The notes: generated by a model from the sequence alone, not told the origin. DNA of 64,000 bases from Guillardia theta CCMP2712 (GCF_000315625.1 NW_005434606.1:1-64000), one strand, 5' to 3'. Numbered from the stretch's first letter, positions 23,805 through 35,995 are shown. Numbers and translations are program-made.

Positions 23805-24069
23805 AGGGGGGCGGCAGATCCGGTTACAGGAACATCGACACTGCTGTACTCAATAGCCGCCAACCACCAGCCGGACAGGCTCAATACGGCCCCCGGGCCC
23901 GGGCCCGGCCCGGCTCGCCCGGCTAATCGGATATTCGGAAGGGTTGCCTCCCGGCCTGGCCGTGCCGATTCCAGTCAGTCTGGTCTAGCCGGCTCTATCA
24001 GTGATAATGGCAAGCGGATGCGGTCCTATCTGTGACTCTTACCCTGGGGCCATCTGCCACTGGCCTGAG
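23805..24069. repeat. GC-rich island abutting the assembly gap
   Basis: Same compositional class as the island at 12760-13585: GGCCCGGG and CCGG-dense, with GATC-like motifs. It runs directly into the N gap, so the full island may be larger and may be the cause of the gap. Confidence 0.65.
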
Positions 24070-24868
24070 NNNNNNNNNNNNNNNNNNNNNNNNNNNNNNN
24101 NNNNNNNNNNNNNNNNNNNNNNNNNNNNNNNNNNNNNNNNNNNNNNNNNNNNNNNNNNNNNNNNNNNNNNNNNNNNNNNNNNNNNNNNNNNNNNNNNNNN
24201 NNNNNNNNNNNNNNNNNNNNNNNNNNNNNNNNNNNNNNNNNNNNNNNNNNNNNNNNNNNNNNNNNNNNNNNNNNNNNNNNNNNNNNNNNNNNNNNNNNNN
24301 NNNNNNNNNNNNNNNNNNNNNNNNNNNNNNNNNNNNNNNNNNNNNNNNNNNNNNNNNNNNNNNNNNNNNNNNNNNNNNNNNNNNNNNNNNNNNNNNNNNN
24401 NNNNNNNNNNNNNNNNNNNNNNNNNNNNNNNNNNNNNNNNNNNNNNNNNNNNNNNNNNNNNNNNNNNNNNNNNNNNNNNNNNNNNNNNNNNNNNNNNNNN
24501 NNNNNNNNNNNNNNNNNNNNNNNNNNNNNNNNNNNNNNNNNNNNNNNNNNNNNNNNNNNNNNNNNNNNNNNNNNNNNNNNNNNNNNNNNNNNNNNNNNNN
24601 NNNNNNNNNNNNNNNNNNNNNNNNNNNNNNNNNNNNNNNNNNNNNNNNNNNNNNNNNNNNNNNNNNNNNNNNNNNNNNNNNNNNNNNNNNNNNNNNNNNN
24701 NNNNNNNNNNNNNNNNNNNNNNNNNNNNNNNNNNNNNNNNNNNNNNNNNNNNNNNNNNNNNNNNNNNNNNNNNNNNNNNNNNNNNNNNNNNNNNNNNNNN
24801 NNNNNNNNNNNNNNNNNNNNNNNNNNNNNNNNNNNNNNNNNNNNNNNNNNNNNNNNNNNNNNNNNNNN
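24070..24868. other. Assembly gap, 799 N
   Basis: An unbroken run of N. The non-round length suggests an estimated size. Nothing can be said about its content; open frames running across it have no meaning. Confidence 0.99.
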
Positions 24869-25039
24869 CCATCATGTGACACCGGGGTACTGGATAGTAC
24901 CGGTATTTTTGATACCAAGTCCTGGTTATGAAGGGGGTAGCCGCTGTGGGCTTCGAGGGGTGGGTCATGGGGAGGGGTCCGAACGGAGGGTTTAAAGGGG
25001 GGTGGAGGGGTGGGGTAAAGTTCCAAAATGGAGAGTTGA

Positions 25040-25245
25040 AAGTTTGAAAGTTGATTTTGATTGGAAAATGATTGCAAAAGTATACGGTTACGACCGTTTC
25101 TGATACGTGTAACGGTACGAAACGGGGAGTTTTGATTGGAAAATGATTATTGTTTCAAAAAGTTGATTGGAAAATGATTACTGCAAACTTTCGTTGATTG
25201 GAAAATGATTACTCCAAAAATTTGTTGATTGGAAATTGATGATTG
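25040..25245. repeat. TTGATTGGAAAATGATT tandem array
   Basis: Five copies of a unit containing TTGATTGGAAAATGATT, three of them spaced by about 30-31 bases (near 25163, 25193 and 25224) and two slightly further apart upstream (near 25055 and 25131). The last copy is degenerate. It is AT-rich, non-coding, and sits between the gap and a C-rich intergenic block. Confidence 0.85.
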
Positions 25246-25469
25246 CCCCATAAGCATAGAGAAAAGTGAAAACGTCGGAACTTGGGAACGGTCGTGGCGA
25301 CCGTGCGGCGTCTAAAACTCGACTCGACTCTGCTGCTGTATTTGTATGAACTTGCCAGTTCTTGATTGAGAGTACCGCCACCGTATATTAATGCTTTTAG
25401 ATTCTCTACTGATGTACCAGCCGCACTCAATAGATTTTATAGTTTATCTTTTTATTGAATATTTAGGAT

Positions 25470-27065
25470 GGCTCCGACCAGCTGGTGCGGGGTGGGGTGG
25501 GTGATAGCTTATGGGTGGGGTGGGGGGGCCATACGTTCTTTTTTTCAGGGTATATAGGGGTACAAAAGAGAGGGAAATGGTGGGTGGGAAGCATGGACTC
25601 CAAAGCTGGATACTACTAGAGAAATCACACCACTACCCCTTAGCAAGCTCACCCCACCTTCGTTCTCAATTGTATGCGACCCTCGAACCAGAAGTTGGAG
25701 ATACCCCACCCATTCCTGCAGCTTCTGAGACACTACCCTCTTTCAGATGCCTCCTTTTTTCATGCACCCTTCCATTTCCCCACTTACAACCCACCTCTTT
25801 TAGGTGAAATGGACATCATGGCTCACAGGTACCCAGCAATTGAAGAGATGTATGCGAGACTACCCCTACATGGGGGCCAGACATTAGAGAAACTTTATCC
25901 GTGTGATCCACATTACTATAAAATACCACCCTACCAAGAGGCTTTTCTGTGAACACCTACCCCTTTCATCAATCCACCCACCCTCTTCAAACGAAATAAG
26001 TGTACCCCTACCCACCAGTTGTATTTCACTTTCAGCCTATGACCGCTGATGCACAAGCCTTGACTTTTCTTCAGAAATCAAGGCCGATATTATGCTGTAC
26101 CCTATGGGCTGTCCACCCCTCAACCACGGAGCCAACACGGAGCCAACATGCACCCCCATATATTCATCCTCATGCATGACCCGGTGGGTATCATCGCCAC
26201 CCCCCCCAACATTTTCACGATGAGTAGAACACCACGGGTTCTCGATCTGCGAAAAACATAGGGGGTGGGTAGGTCATTGATAGTGACCCGGTGGTGGCTC
26301 CTACCCCTCAATTTGGATGCTTCACATGAATCTATAGGGAAGGGGGTCACAATAGAGATTTTATTTATCCATACCATAGAGAGATCTTGTGCGAGTGCTA
26401 ACCCTACCCCACTGTTTCAAACTGTACCCCACCCTATTCTCTGACATATCTCTTACACCTACCCCGACCTCTGTACCCTACTATCCCAGACTTGGTCCCC
26501 CCCTCTAAAACTGGCCTCTACTACTTCCCAAACATTCCCAGTCACCCATACTACCCTACCCTGCCTCGAAAACAATGACCACCCAAAGAGGAGGAGAAAA
26601 TGTTAGCACCCATCCACAGACTCACCCCTACCACTTTCTTTCAAGACTTTTCGCGGGAAAATTATAGGGTCCAACAATAACCCCGCCATTGATTCTAATC
26701 ACCCTACCCTGGTGTCGGAACAAAAGGTTCTCTTCTACCCCCATGTTTTATCATCCTGCACCCCCTCAGAAATGTTACTCCACCCGAGTTTTCGAGGCCT
26801 TCACCACCCGTCCCAAAAACCACCCTCACGACTCAAACACCATCCTTTCATCGCCCACCCCACCACACAATTTCCCTGGTGTACCACCACTGCTACCCAC
26901 CCTCTCCATCCTTCTCCACCCCCTAGTCCTCGTCCTGGTCTCCCTGCCCCCTGCCCGCTCCCCCCACTCCTCGGTCCTCCCCCTCCTCCCTTGTCTACTC
27001 CCCGCCCACTCTTCCTCCCTCCCTCCCTCCCTCTTGTTCTTGTCTCCATCTCACCTCCCGTGATC
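25470..27065. repeat. C-rich (CCCACC/TACCCC) intergenic block
   Basis: Strong C over G bias on the + strand with endless TACCCC, CCCACC and ACCCCTACC motifs. Proline- and histidine-rich frames (for example 26689-27113) are by-products of the skew. Blocks of the same type occur at 31380-31690 and 36060-36490, and in G-rich orientation at 31090-31200 and 61340-61640, so this appears to be a dispersed sequence class. No transposase or reverse transcriptase frame was seen. Confidence 0.55.
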
Positions 27066-27644
27066 TCCTTCTATTCAGTTGGGGTGGTTCTCGATGGGAT
27101 TCTCGATGTGTAATCAGACATAGGATTGGTGAGAAAGTGGGCTGAAAATGTAATCAAACCGCGTTACTCTCTCCTGTTGGTATCGCTAGCGAGGCTGGAC
27201 GGCTATCCTTCATGCCGGACAATGTTGTGCACTTGCGACTGCCTTCTTTTGCTGATTTTCTCTTGGACCTGGCTGGAAGGATCCAATTGTAATTTGCACG
27301 CCACCCGACTCCCTTTGAACAACTTTTGTGATAATCTGACTAGAGCTAGAAAGGGTTTCGACAGTAGATAAGATCCCACGTATTTCACTTGTCTAGCCCT
27401 CTCAGGAACATTTGGCAGCCATAGACAAAGCTGCAATAGATTCATTATAGGATGTGTGTTTTTGTCTCGTGCCGCGAGGGAACACCACTGAAAGCAGGGT
27501 TCCATTGAACTGCAAACCTGACATTTCAACTTGCAGAAAATGGAGCCTTGATATGGCAGCACAATGAGTTATATCAGCTCTCACACCAAGTGAATCACCG
27601 CAGTGGATTAATTTTCACAAACACACTTGGGTTTGATTGTCGGG
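27066..27644. other. Intergenic upstream of the mini-exon gene
   Basis: Composition returns to average after the C-rich block. Only small open frames occur, on both strands. It probably holds the promoter of the + strand gene that starts at 27645. Confidence 0.4.
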
Positions 27645-30547
27645 ATGTCGACGATCCACAATACGAATCTTCGCACACCCAGTCCAAACCATGGACAACA
27701 GGTTTGTGACATCTCTTCATACCTGCTTCCTTGATTCTCCTGCAGATCGTACGCGGCCAAGAGCGCAAAGGCCCCAGTTCTTCACCAGTGGTGAGTGTGA
27801 TGGGTGATGAATAATTCTTCTAACAGATCGTGTCAGGTCAATGCAAGAGCGTCTACTGGGTCGCTGATCAAACCTCAAACGAGTCGTCTCACTCCCCGAG
27901 ATTCCGATGGTTCTCAGGTATGGCTCTTAATCGTTCTGCAGAGCAGCGTTGGTGGTGAGTTGACCTACCTGGGCAGGGATTGGCTGCCTTCAAGCCAAGT
28001 TCCAACTTGAAGGTAATTGTTGATGCTAAAGACGAAGGAGATGTTGTTGTGAAGCGATCATTCACAGTCGAACAACCGAAGCCCAGTCCCTCCATCTATG
28101 TCACACCTGAAGCGGTACTTTCAATGGAATGCATATGCTCGCACTGAATTTTATGAAGCTCTCCAAACAACTTTCAGTCTACCATGAGTGATAAGAATGT
28201 CACGATAAAGCCAAATCCAAAAAGAGCTGTTCTCGCACAGGTTTACCCTGCGAGCTTAATCACCTTCTGTAACCAGTTTTTATCTAGGGGTCTGTCACTT
28301 CCATTCGGCAAGTTGGGTTTGCATCAGGTAACTCTGATTTGAAATGAGCCTCTGTAGATTTCTGAAATCTGACTCGCAATATAAAGCTGGAATGAATGCT
28401 GCAACGGGAACACCAAGGTCACAGTTTCAATCCAGCGAAGTCTCCTGTACTCCACGAGGTTTTCCCTTGGTTGGGAAAGTATCTGTGCTTAATTCCCGAA
28501 TGTGTAGGTCAAGGAGCGTTACACAATCCCAGCGTAGTGGTGAATCGGTACTTCGATGGCTCTCAGAAGGTTTAGATTCCCATAATTCGCTGCACCTTTG
28601 ATAAGCTGCCTTGCAGGTGGCGCTTGCCCCGGGGACTCTCATGAACAAATCCAACTCTGTCGCCGCCAACTCCATGGACGAACCGCATGACCAAGCCAGT
28701 GGAAGGTGCGAATGCTCGGTGAAGATAAACTCTCGGAGCCTAAGCCCTACGTCAGGCGAGTGTTAGGATTTGCACGAGACAATCAGAGGAAATCCGTTTC
28801 TGGATCACCGGTTTACGGCGTACAGGTTGACCATTGCTCTACTTCTTTGTTCCGGGTTATGATCAAAATCTCAGAACGCTGCTGCTTCTTCGCTGGATTC
28901 GGCAAGAAGCTTTAAAGGTAAATTTTGATTGAATGTCTTCCAGATTATTTCATTTCTTATTGAAATGCTGAAAAAAACACTTGCAGGGGTTCAATGGCTG
29001 CCTGTCCAGGATCAGAAAAGCAATATACAGGTTAGGACCTTTGTATGATATGGAAAACGATCGTTTCTGACACCATTTCCCTTTTATTTTTGTTTCATTT
29101 TTAACAGAGCTCCATTCTGTTGTTGCAGCAGAGCCAGCTGTTTCAGAGTGATCCAGTACTCAGAGATCTTTTACGAATGATAGTCAGTCGTATCAATACA
29201 AGTCACCAACAGCAAAGACAGAAACAGCAAAATGAAAGGGTTATTGTTACGTCCGACAGTGCTACACAGGTTATACACGTGCTTGTTAACGTTCTCCAAG
29301 CTCACAGTCTTTCAGGTACAGACGGTTGAGGCTTTCACGCAGACGGAGGCTGCAGAATTCCAGGAACGAAGATTGAAGGCGAACAAGTTGAAGAATAGAA
29401 GATTGGATGGGCAGGGCTGTTCATTGAGTGATTCTGACGTTCCTTCGGATGCAAACGATGATGCACGGTCAGCCAGTCATAGAAGGAGGAATTCTCTCGA
29501 CGACATCTCGTTGTCAACCAACAGCCCCAGAGAGTCTTGCGATGGATACTCGAGGGACCTATCTGATGCCTCGGGACCCATTTCTGTTTCAAGCATGGTC
29601 CAAATGAGTATTGCCAGCAGTACAGACGCGTCGCAGACAAATACGCTTGCTCATGATCAAACCAGCATGACTTATTCTAAGGATTTCTATGACGAGCACG
29701 CCGATCACAGGGGGGCACACATGGACGAGTGTCTGCATGGTCATGACCATCATACATTGGACTGCATCTCAATCGATGAGACGATCAATTCTTTTGAAGC
29801 TGTGGATCTGAACAAGACCAAGTCACCAGTGGGTACGGATCTGCTTGCTGATGCGGATGGATGTGAATTCGAAATTGAAAACTCTGTTTACGGTTCGAAT
29901 GAGTCGCCGACGGAGACTGCGGCGACAGAAAAGAGAGCCAACTCCCCTCCGCCTTCTATCGAGACTCTGATGGAGTTACAAAAGATTCTGGACGATCACT
30001 ACAAGAAACTTTGGCAAAGTGGGTCTTACGCTGGCAACAGTCTCTACAGGCAAGGAACTCCGATCCGATTTGACGGAATCAACAGCCCTGCAACAGCGGA
30101 GATGCTCCGACTCACCATGGAATCTCAAGGACAGTCGCTCGACGAGTTGCGTCAGACTCCTGAGCGACCTCCTAACCCAGATCCAACGAAGTGGAGTCCC
30201 AATGCATGCTTCAATGCGGAAGTTCCTGGATCAATTCGAATGGGAAACAGTCCACCAAAGCACAATGTTCAGATGCCTTTGAGACAGCTTCGGCATGTCC
30301 CGGTGCCTTCTCTGAAGATCTCTGCTGCAATCTCACGCTCGGAGCAAGCTCCGGTATTCTTACAACCTTCCCTGCGAATTACTTTATCTTTCGACTTTCG
30401 TTCCCTCATCCTTCATTTGTGTACTCCTCTCGATTTGACAATGATTATCAATAGGTTGAAAGCCCTCTCTCTACCCCTCGATCCGGGTCTGCCTTTCTTG
30501 CTCATGTGAACTCGGCTCGCTCCTCGACAAACTCGGCCTCCGAATGA
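27645..30547 (+). CDS. Disordered Ser/Thr-rich protein of unknown function (many mini-exons)
   Basis: Starts at ATG 27645 (MSTIHNTNLRTPSPNHGQQ, then a GT donor). A series of mini-exons of 36-100 bases follows, separated by introns of about 40-100 bases: for example IVRGQERKGPSSSPV; a segment ending LTPRDSDGSQ; GLAAFKPSSNLK; and a Pro/Ser segment SNNRSPVPPS. A long exon from about 29317 to 30353 carries TQTEAAEFQERRLKANKLKN and long acidic Ser-rich stretches, then IETLMELQKILDDHYKKLW, the only clearly helical part. The final exon, after an intron ending CAATAG, reads VESPLSTPRSGSAFLAH and stops at TGA 30545-30547. No known domain is recognised. The composition suggests an intrinsically disordered, probably phosphorylated scaffold or regulatory protein, which is inference only. 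Confidence 0.65.
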
Positions 30548-30774
30548 CAACTGCGGCTCAAAATGCGTCACTATGTTTTTTGAACAGGGTCGTGAATGTT
30601 TCCCCGCCCGCCTGGTGTGTCAGCTTGAGCGTGTGTGGCATATTCGTTCAACAATTTGTTCTAATTATGTGTGTCGTGGAAACGATGATTAGCTCCCCAG
30701 TTTCTATGTGATTATGGTTAAACTTGAAGCATACAAGGATGGTCTGAGTCGGTGCAGTGCTGTTACTCAGTACT

Positions 30775-31075
30775 TTGGATTCGGAAGTTCCGGGCCGCCG
30801 CCCTGACTGGTTCGAAGCCGTTGGGTTACTCGGTGGCAGTGTTAGTGATCTTTCGGTTCGCCGCCGGTCCGGCGGGCCAAACCGCATTCGACCGGCGGCG
30901 TGAAGCCTCAGAACGGTTACATTGATTATCGGATTAAATAACGGTGCATCGATGTTTGACCTTTCAATCGCAGGAACGGACGCATCTGTCCGACTACCCC
31001 TAGCAAGCGGCATTCGGCCATGGGACCGTAGGTGGTTCCACAAGGGTACTCGCCGTCAGTGCCTCGGGAAGGGAG
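30775..31075. repeat. GC-rich island
   Basis: GGGCCGCCGCC, CCGGCGGGCC and similar palindromic motifs, ending where the G-rich tract begins. Same class as the other islands; no gene. Confidence 0.55.
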
Positions 31076-31079
31076 TCGA

Positions 31080-31200
31080 GGGCAGGAGTGGGGCTGAATG
31101 CAGTAGTTTTGGGTGGGGTGGGGTGGGGTAGGACAGATTGGGGTGGGTAGGGTAGGGTAGGGTAGGGTAGGGTGGGGCGGACTGATGTGGTGTGGGGTCG
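31080..31200. repeat. G-rich tract with (GGGTA)n pentamers
   Basis: GGGGT repeats, then five or six GGGTA units at about 31146-31175, then GGGTGGGGCGG. It has far more than four runs of three or more G, so it could form a G-quadruplex on the + strand. The unit is a pentamer and is not the heptameric telomere repeat of this chromosome. Confidence 0.8.
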
Positions 31201-32328
31201 GATTCTCCGAAAAAACAATTTTTGGGCCGCATGGAGAAAAGTTAACTTTCAACATATAGATACCCTGAAAGTTAATCTAGTCCTTGAAAGTGAATACGTC
31301 TTGAAACTTTTGGTAAAACGATTTTAGAGAAGTGTGCCTAACGGTCGCAACGCTTTGTAACGACCAACGGTAACGCAAACTTACAAACCATCCCTACCCC
31401 CCTTTTAAGTACAAGAGAAAAGAACCGACCCCTCAACTTAGGACTACCCTTGATTATCCTCTTTGTCTGACTGAAAGTGGCCTTTTACTACCCCTCCAAT
31501 TCCACGACTTGGCTATAGAGGGATCGGGGGATCAGGTACCCACCCCAGAGATGTGCGTTGGTATTTTTCAAAGTTCACACATACCCCACCCATCCTATAG
31601 AAAAAGTAACCCCACCACCATTATCCGGTCAAAGCACCGGTTCATTTGTACGGTGTGGGATGACCCCCACCCCCAAACACCTTCTTAAAGCAAACTCCGT
31701 TCGTTTTCTCAAAGTGGGACGTTGGAAGCACGTAGATGGTCATGAGGGAGGGAAGGGAAACAAGGAGATGGAGAGTGTTGGAAGACAAGGATAGCAAGGA
31801 TTGCGATAGCAGACAAGAAGACCGAAACAATTAACCACAGAAAGAGAAATAAACACAGACAACGTCATCAGCAGAAAGTCTCTCCTGTAGTAGTCAGACG
31901 ATCAGACCTAGGGACAACAATGCAAGAAGACATGTTGCAGAGAAGACAGTGTCCAAAGAAATCGAAAAAAATATCAGAGGAGGAAGAAGTTTGCGGTAAT
32001 GGTCAAGTAATAGAATGTATCAAAACCAGCTCGTGGCAGAGGGAAGTCAAGAAGGGATAAGCAGCGTGCACTGTCTTGGGCAAAGATGACTTAGAGGTGA
32101 CAAAAAAAAGTACAAAGCAATCGACAATGATAGAGAGTTGTGCTACTGAGAGTGATTAGCAGAGAAACTTGCTCATGTTTGAAAAAGATAAACAGTGTGA
32201 GCATTTTCTGATTGTTGTCCGCAGAGTCGCTTCGCGCATTAGCAACTTGGTGCAGGATCTGAATGAGAATGCAATTCTAAGTGGACACAAAACCTCAAGA
32301 ATCAAGAAAACTTGTTTCGTCATCGAAA
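31201..32328. other. Intergenic, including a C-rich block at 31380-31690
   Basis: AT-rich DNA, then a C-rich TACCCC/CCCACC segment, then purine-rich DNA (31740-32120) up to the BTB-MYB gene. No supported gene; the last few hundred bases should hold the BTB-MYB promoter and leader. Confidence 0.45.
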
Positions 32329-33894
32329 ATGTACTCCGATGACATGTTTGCTCTTGCTCCCAAACCAGCAAGTTCTTCGAAACGAAACAGATCAGGAAAC
32401 GAAGTCGCTACCACCTTGCAGGGAGGGTCGTCGAGCATTGACATATCATGCTCAAATCACGAATCGAAGATGTTGAGTTCCTTCCATGTCATGCTCAAGG
32501 AGAATTTCCTGTGCGACATGAAGGTCACGATAGGAAGAGCCAAGGTCCCTGCGCACTCCATCGTGCTTGCTAGCTGCAGCTGCTTCTTCAAGAACAAGAT
32601 CGCCAAGGGGTCGCGAACCGTCAGCCTCGACCCCAACGACCTCAGCGTGCAGGACTTCAGAACCCTTCTTGACTGCATCTACAAGGGCAAGATGTCTCTC
32701 ATGGAGGAAGCGATCCCCAAGTTCATCCAGATCACCGAGAAGCTCGAGCTCGAGAACATCCGGGCCGCGTGCGTCATGAAGCTCGTATCCCGGATCAACG
32801 AGGGCAACATGGAGCGGATGCTTGTCACCGGCAACGACATCAAGTGTAAGGAGATCATCGACGCTGCCAAAGCTGCCATGCTCAAGGCGAAGTCAGCTCA
32901 GGTCAGCGAGCAGGCCTCGAGCGTGTCCAAGAGCATCAAGTGCCCATGGACGAAGGAGGAGGATGACCGTGTGGCCGACCTTGTCGCTCGTTTCGGCGTC
33001 AAGTCATGGTCCGCACTCGCCACCTACATGCCTGGGAGGACGGGGAAGCAGATCAGAGAGCGATGGCACAACCACCTGGACCCCAACGTGAGGAAGGAGC
33101 GCTGGACACCTCAGGAGGACGCAGCGATCATAGAGGCACATGCGCATCTGGACAACAAGTGGGCGGAGATTGCCAAGCTGTTGCCGGGAAGGACGGACAA
33201 CGCAATCAAAAACAGGTGGAACTCAACGCTGAGGAGGGTGGTGGAGCATGGCGCTGTCATCAGCTACGACTCTGAGAGCCGGCAGAGCGACGAGCTGGAC
33301 AACAGCTCAGACACTGCGAACAAGAAGCGGAAAGTTTTGACACACCAGGAGCAGTCGAAAGGCAACGAGGACAAGCCAGTTGGAGAAGGAGCGAGGACGC
33401 GGGAAGGGACGGATCGACGAGCTGAAGAGGAGCTGGGGCGTAGCTGCTTCGATGTCGACGAGATGTCGGAAGAGACGGAGGAGGATGTGAACTTCACTCA
33501 TGATCTGCACGAAGAGGAGCTCGGGAGGAACGAGGCTGACGTACTGCAGTTCGAGGAGGAGGAGGAGTCCAAGAGAGCAGCTACCTCTAAGCTGTGGACG
33601 CGAAGACCGCCCATCAGCATCCAGACAGAACGAGAGGAGCTGGCGACCTGGCCATCCAACTTTTCTCCCTCCGTTGCCCTTGAAGAACTTTTCTGCCTCT
33701 CCTCCAACGTGACATGCGTCGGTGGAGGGACAACCTCGCCTGGACTGGGGGTTTGTGACGTTTTCTCCTCCCTCGGGGCTAGCAAGGGCGACAAACCCCT
33801 GGAGAGCCTCGAGGAGGATGGGGACAGACAGGGCAGGGAAGTCTCTGCTCCCTCCTCATCGGTAGCTTCGCCCCCCAAAACCCTCAAAGTTTGA
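32329..33894 (+). CDS. BTB domain fused to a two-repeat MYB DNA-binding domain, 521 aa
   Basis: The start is the ATG at 32329: the frame has a TAA at 32278-32280 and no earlier ATG. Residues about 60-165 form a BTB/POZ domain ([20 protein letters not shown], then [28 protein letters not shown]). Residues about 206-253 form a first MYB repeat ([35 protein letters not shown]) and about 258-304 a second ([35 protein letters not shown]), with the regular Trp spacing of c-Myb R2 and R3. The C-terminal half is acidic and Ser-rich. BTB domains dimerise and recruit Cullin-3 or corepressors; R2R3 MYB binds DNA in the nucleus. The protein is therefore probably a dimeric transcription regulator. Having both domains in one frame is unusual. 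Single exon, with no obvious frameshift. Confidence 0.9.
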   Translation: MYSDDMFALAPKPASSSKRNRSGNEVATTLQGGSSSIDISCSNHESKMLSSFHVMLKENFLCDMKVTIGRAKVPAHSIVLASCSCFFKNKIAKGSRTVSLDPNDLSVQDFRTLLDCIYKGKMSLMEEAIPKFIQITEKLELENIRAACVMKLVSRINEGNMERMLVTGNDIKCKEIIDAAKAAMLKAKSAQVSEQASSVSKSIKCPWTKEEDDRVADLVARFGVKSWSALATYMPGRTGKQIRERWHNHLDPNVRKERWTPQEDAAIIEAHAHLDNKWAEIAKLLPGRTDNAIKNRWNSTLRRVVEHGAVISYDSESRQSDELDNSSDTANKKRKVLTHQEQSKGNEDKPVGEGARTREGTDRRAEEELGRSCFDVDEMSEETEEDVNFTHDLHEEELGRNEADVLQFEEEEESKRAATSKLWTRRPPISIQTEREELATWPSNFSPSVALEELFCLSSNVTCVGGGTTSPGLGVCDVFSSLGASKGDKPLESLEEDGDRQGREVSAPSSSVASPPKTLKV

Positions 33895-34019
33895 TTTTGA
33901 CCTCATCTTTTAGCAACCTCCCTCTTCACTTCACTGACTTGATCTCTAGTCCAAGTTTTTGCCAAGTTCTCTTCGTGTAATCCTGTTAAGTTAACTTTAA
34001 AGTGTTCTACTAGTGAAAG

Positions 34020-34210
34020 TTGATCAACTCTTCCCGGATATCCACCGCCCTGTGAACTTTCCGGGGCCGTACGGCCTCGGAGCCTCGGAGTACCGTACGG
34101 AAAGTTCTGAACTTTTCCCGGCCCGCCGCCGGAGGCCGCTCCCAGGTCTGAGTCTACAACCCGGCGTACTGCGGCTAACCGTACGGTACCAGCCGCTGAG
34201 CGCCGGCCGC
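34020..34210. repeat. Small GC-rich island upstream of the methyltransferase
   Basis: CCGGGGCCGTACGG, TACCGTACGG and GGCCCGCCGCCGG-type motifs, the same class as the larger islands. It ends about 75 bases before the methyltransferase ATG and could include its promoter. Confidence 0.5.
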
Positions 34211-34283
34211 CGTGTCGCAGGCCGTGTCGGTGGCGAAAGGGTATGAGGGAGATGCCATCACTTCGGGGAGACCTGAGGCGACT

Positions 34284-35673
34284 ATGGCGACGGGTGCACG
34301 AGTGATGCTGTTCATATGGGGAGTGGCGGAGACGTCGACCGCGTTCATGCCCTTGGCTCCTTGTCCCTTCCTGTCCGCATGCTCGACCGCAAGCAGCTCG
34401 TTGTCTGCGAGAGGATCAGACTGCAGGAGGGCCGCGAGAGCATTACTCATGGCCGAGGGAGCTGGACGAGACTGGCATATGAAGGGGGAACCAGATGACG
34501 CTGAGGCAAGGAGCGATCGAATGCTCAAGATGTCGCTGATGCTGGCGAGGATAGGTAAGGGGACAGCAAGAGTCGGCGGTGTGTGACGATGTAGCAGGGG
34601 GGGACCTTGAGGCGCTGGGAAGGGGAGGATGCGACATCGATATAGACAGGGTTGAGAGAGAGATAACGTCCTTGTATGCTATCACGAGCAGCAGGAAAGA
34701 GAAAGACGTCGCATCTCAAGTATCCAGGTTGAGCCCTTCGTTGAGGGATGAGCTCGGTCAAGGAGCTGCCAAGTTGCACCTTGGTTGTGGGAGGAACGTC
34801 ATGCCGGGATGGATCAACGTCGATCTCTACGGGTGGCGCTTGCGTGATGCACTGCAAAAGACGACAGCTGAGAACACCAACTCTGACAGCGTGATCTCCC
34901 TGAACCTCGCTACCACTCCTCTCCCTCTTGACGATGGAACCTGTCAATGCATCTACACAAGTCACATGCTCGAACATCTTTCGCACCCGGTAGAAACGAG
35001 GTCATCCCAGCAGCATTACCATGTCTTGTCCTGACTTATCTCCGCAGCATCTTCATGGAGGAGGTGTTCCGAGTGCTGGCTCCTGGAGGCGTCCTGCGAG
35101 TGGTCGTTCCCGATGCTCAAAAGTGGCTCAAGTCGTACACGAGTCGAGATGAGAACTTCCTAGTCTCCGCACGGCAGCATTGGAACCACTGGGACTGGAG
35201 GACGTTTGAAGAGCAACAGAGCTGGCTGGACCTCCTCCTTCCCTACCTCGGTGCTTCCTCCCTCAAAGGAGCTTTGACCGGGTCCCATCAGTTTGGCTTT
35301 GATGAATCCTCTCTACGAGCGCTCCTTGTAGCTTCGGCATCTCGTAGTTTGCTCGCTCCTTGACGGTGGCTGGCAGGAGCGGTCAGGCTTTCCTCGGGAC
35401 AGCATCGAGCGCTCTTCCTTCCAGAGGAGCCGGCACTCTCTGCTGAGGGTCGATGACCGGAGCCACGCAGCTGGGGCCACCTTCGATGGGGAGGAGAGGT
35501 CTGTGCCAGAGAGCAAGTGTGAAGGAGAAGTGTTGACCTTTGATGCCTGTCCTCAGCGACGATACTTACTTCAGCCTGTTCATGGAAGCTCGCAAGCCCG
35601 AGGTATCCGCCGCGAGCCCAGCAGCTTTCCAGGTGTGTGGAGTGAAGGAAGAGGAAAGGTGCACCCTCACTGA
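34284..35673 (+). CDS. Class I SAM-dependent methyltransferase, 417 aa, four exons
   Basis: Exons 34284-34554, 34595-35000, 35048-35327 and 35377-35673 join in phase across GT-AG introns of 40, 47 and 49 nt, giving 418 codons with the stop. The core has motif I KLHLGCGRNVMPGWINVD (SAM-binding GxG variant), LPLDDGTCQCIYTSHMLEHL (motif II with the acidic and HxLEH pattern), then EEVFRVLAPGGVLRVVVPD. Intron removal gives FDESSLRALLERSGFPRDSI, the usual late sheet and helix, followed by a segment beginning ERSSFQRSRHSLLRVDD. This is the generic SAM_MT fold seen in polysaccharide- and small-molecule O-methyltransferases; the acceptor is unknown. The N-terminal 90 residues are low complexity and could be a targeting segment. 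GC-rich islands flank the gene on both sides. Confidence 0.88.
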
Positions 35674-35744
35674 CTTGGGCTTGAATGGCTCTTAGCAAAG
35701 AGACAACGCGCTGCAGAAGTTTGTCAAGACGTTGCTGGGAACTC

Positions 35745-35995
35745 GTTGACCGTCGCTCTCGCCCTCAGTACCCGGTACGGTGCCGCCGCGTGGCAGTGTG
35801 CCGCACTACTACTGTACGCCGTGACGCCGTATCGGACGGTGATTTAACCCGGATAATGATCCGATGATCATCCCCCGCTCGCCGAGCCTGATCGAGTCAT
35901 CGGATCATCGCATGGACTCGGGACTCTCAGCTGAGCGGCCCGGCGGCCCGGCGCCGGGCGCGGCCCTCTGAGCCTGAATCACTGATCGGAATTCC
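35745..35995. repeat. GC-rich island downstream of the methyltransferase
   Basis: Starts CCCGGTACGGTGCC, with GATC/GATGATC runs and CGGCCCGGCGGCCCGGCGCC. Same class as the others, and again followed by a C-rich block. Confidence 0.6.

Noticed and set aside
23998-25077. Frames of about 300-360 aa on both strands at the first gap
   Set aside because: They consist almost entirely of X residues translated from N; the short real flanks have no coding signal.
26689-27113. Proline-rich frames of 124-133 aa
   Set aside because: Product of the C-rich intergenic repeat; overlapping frames are equally open and contain no protein-like segment.
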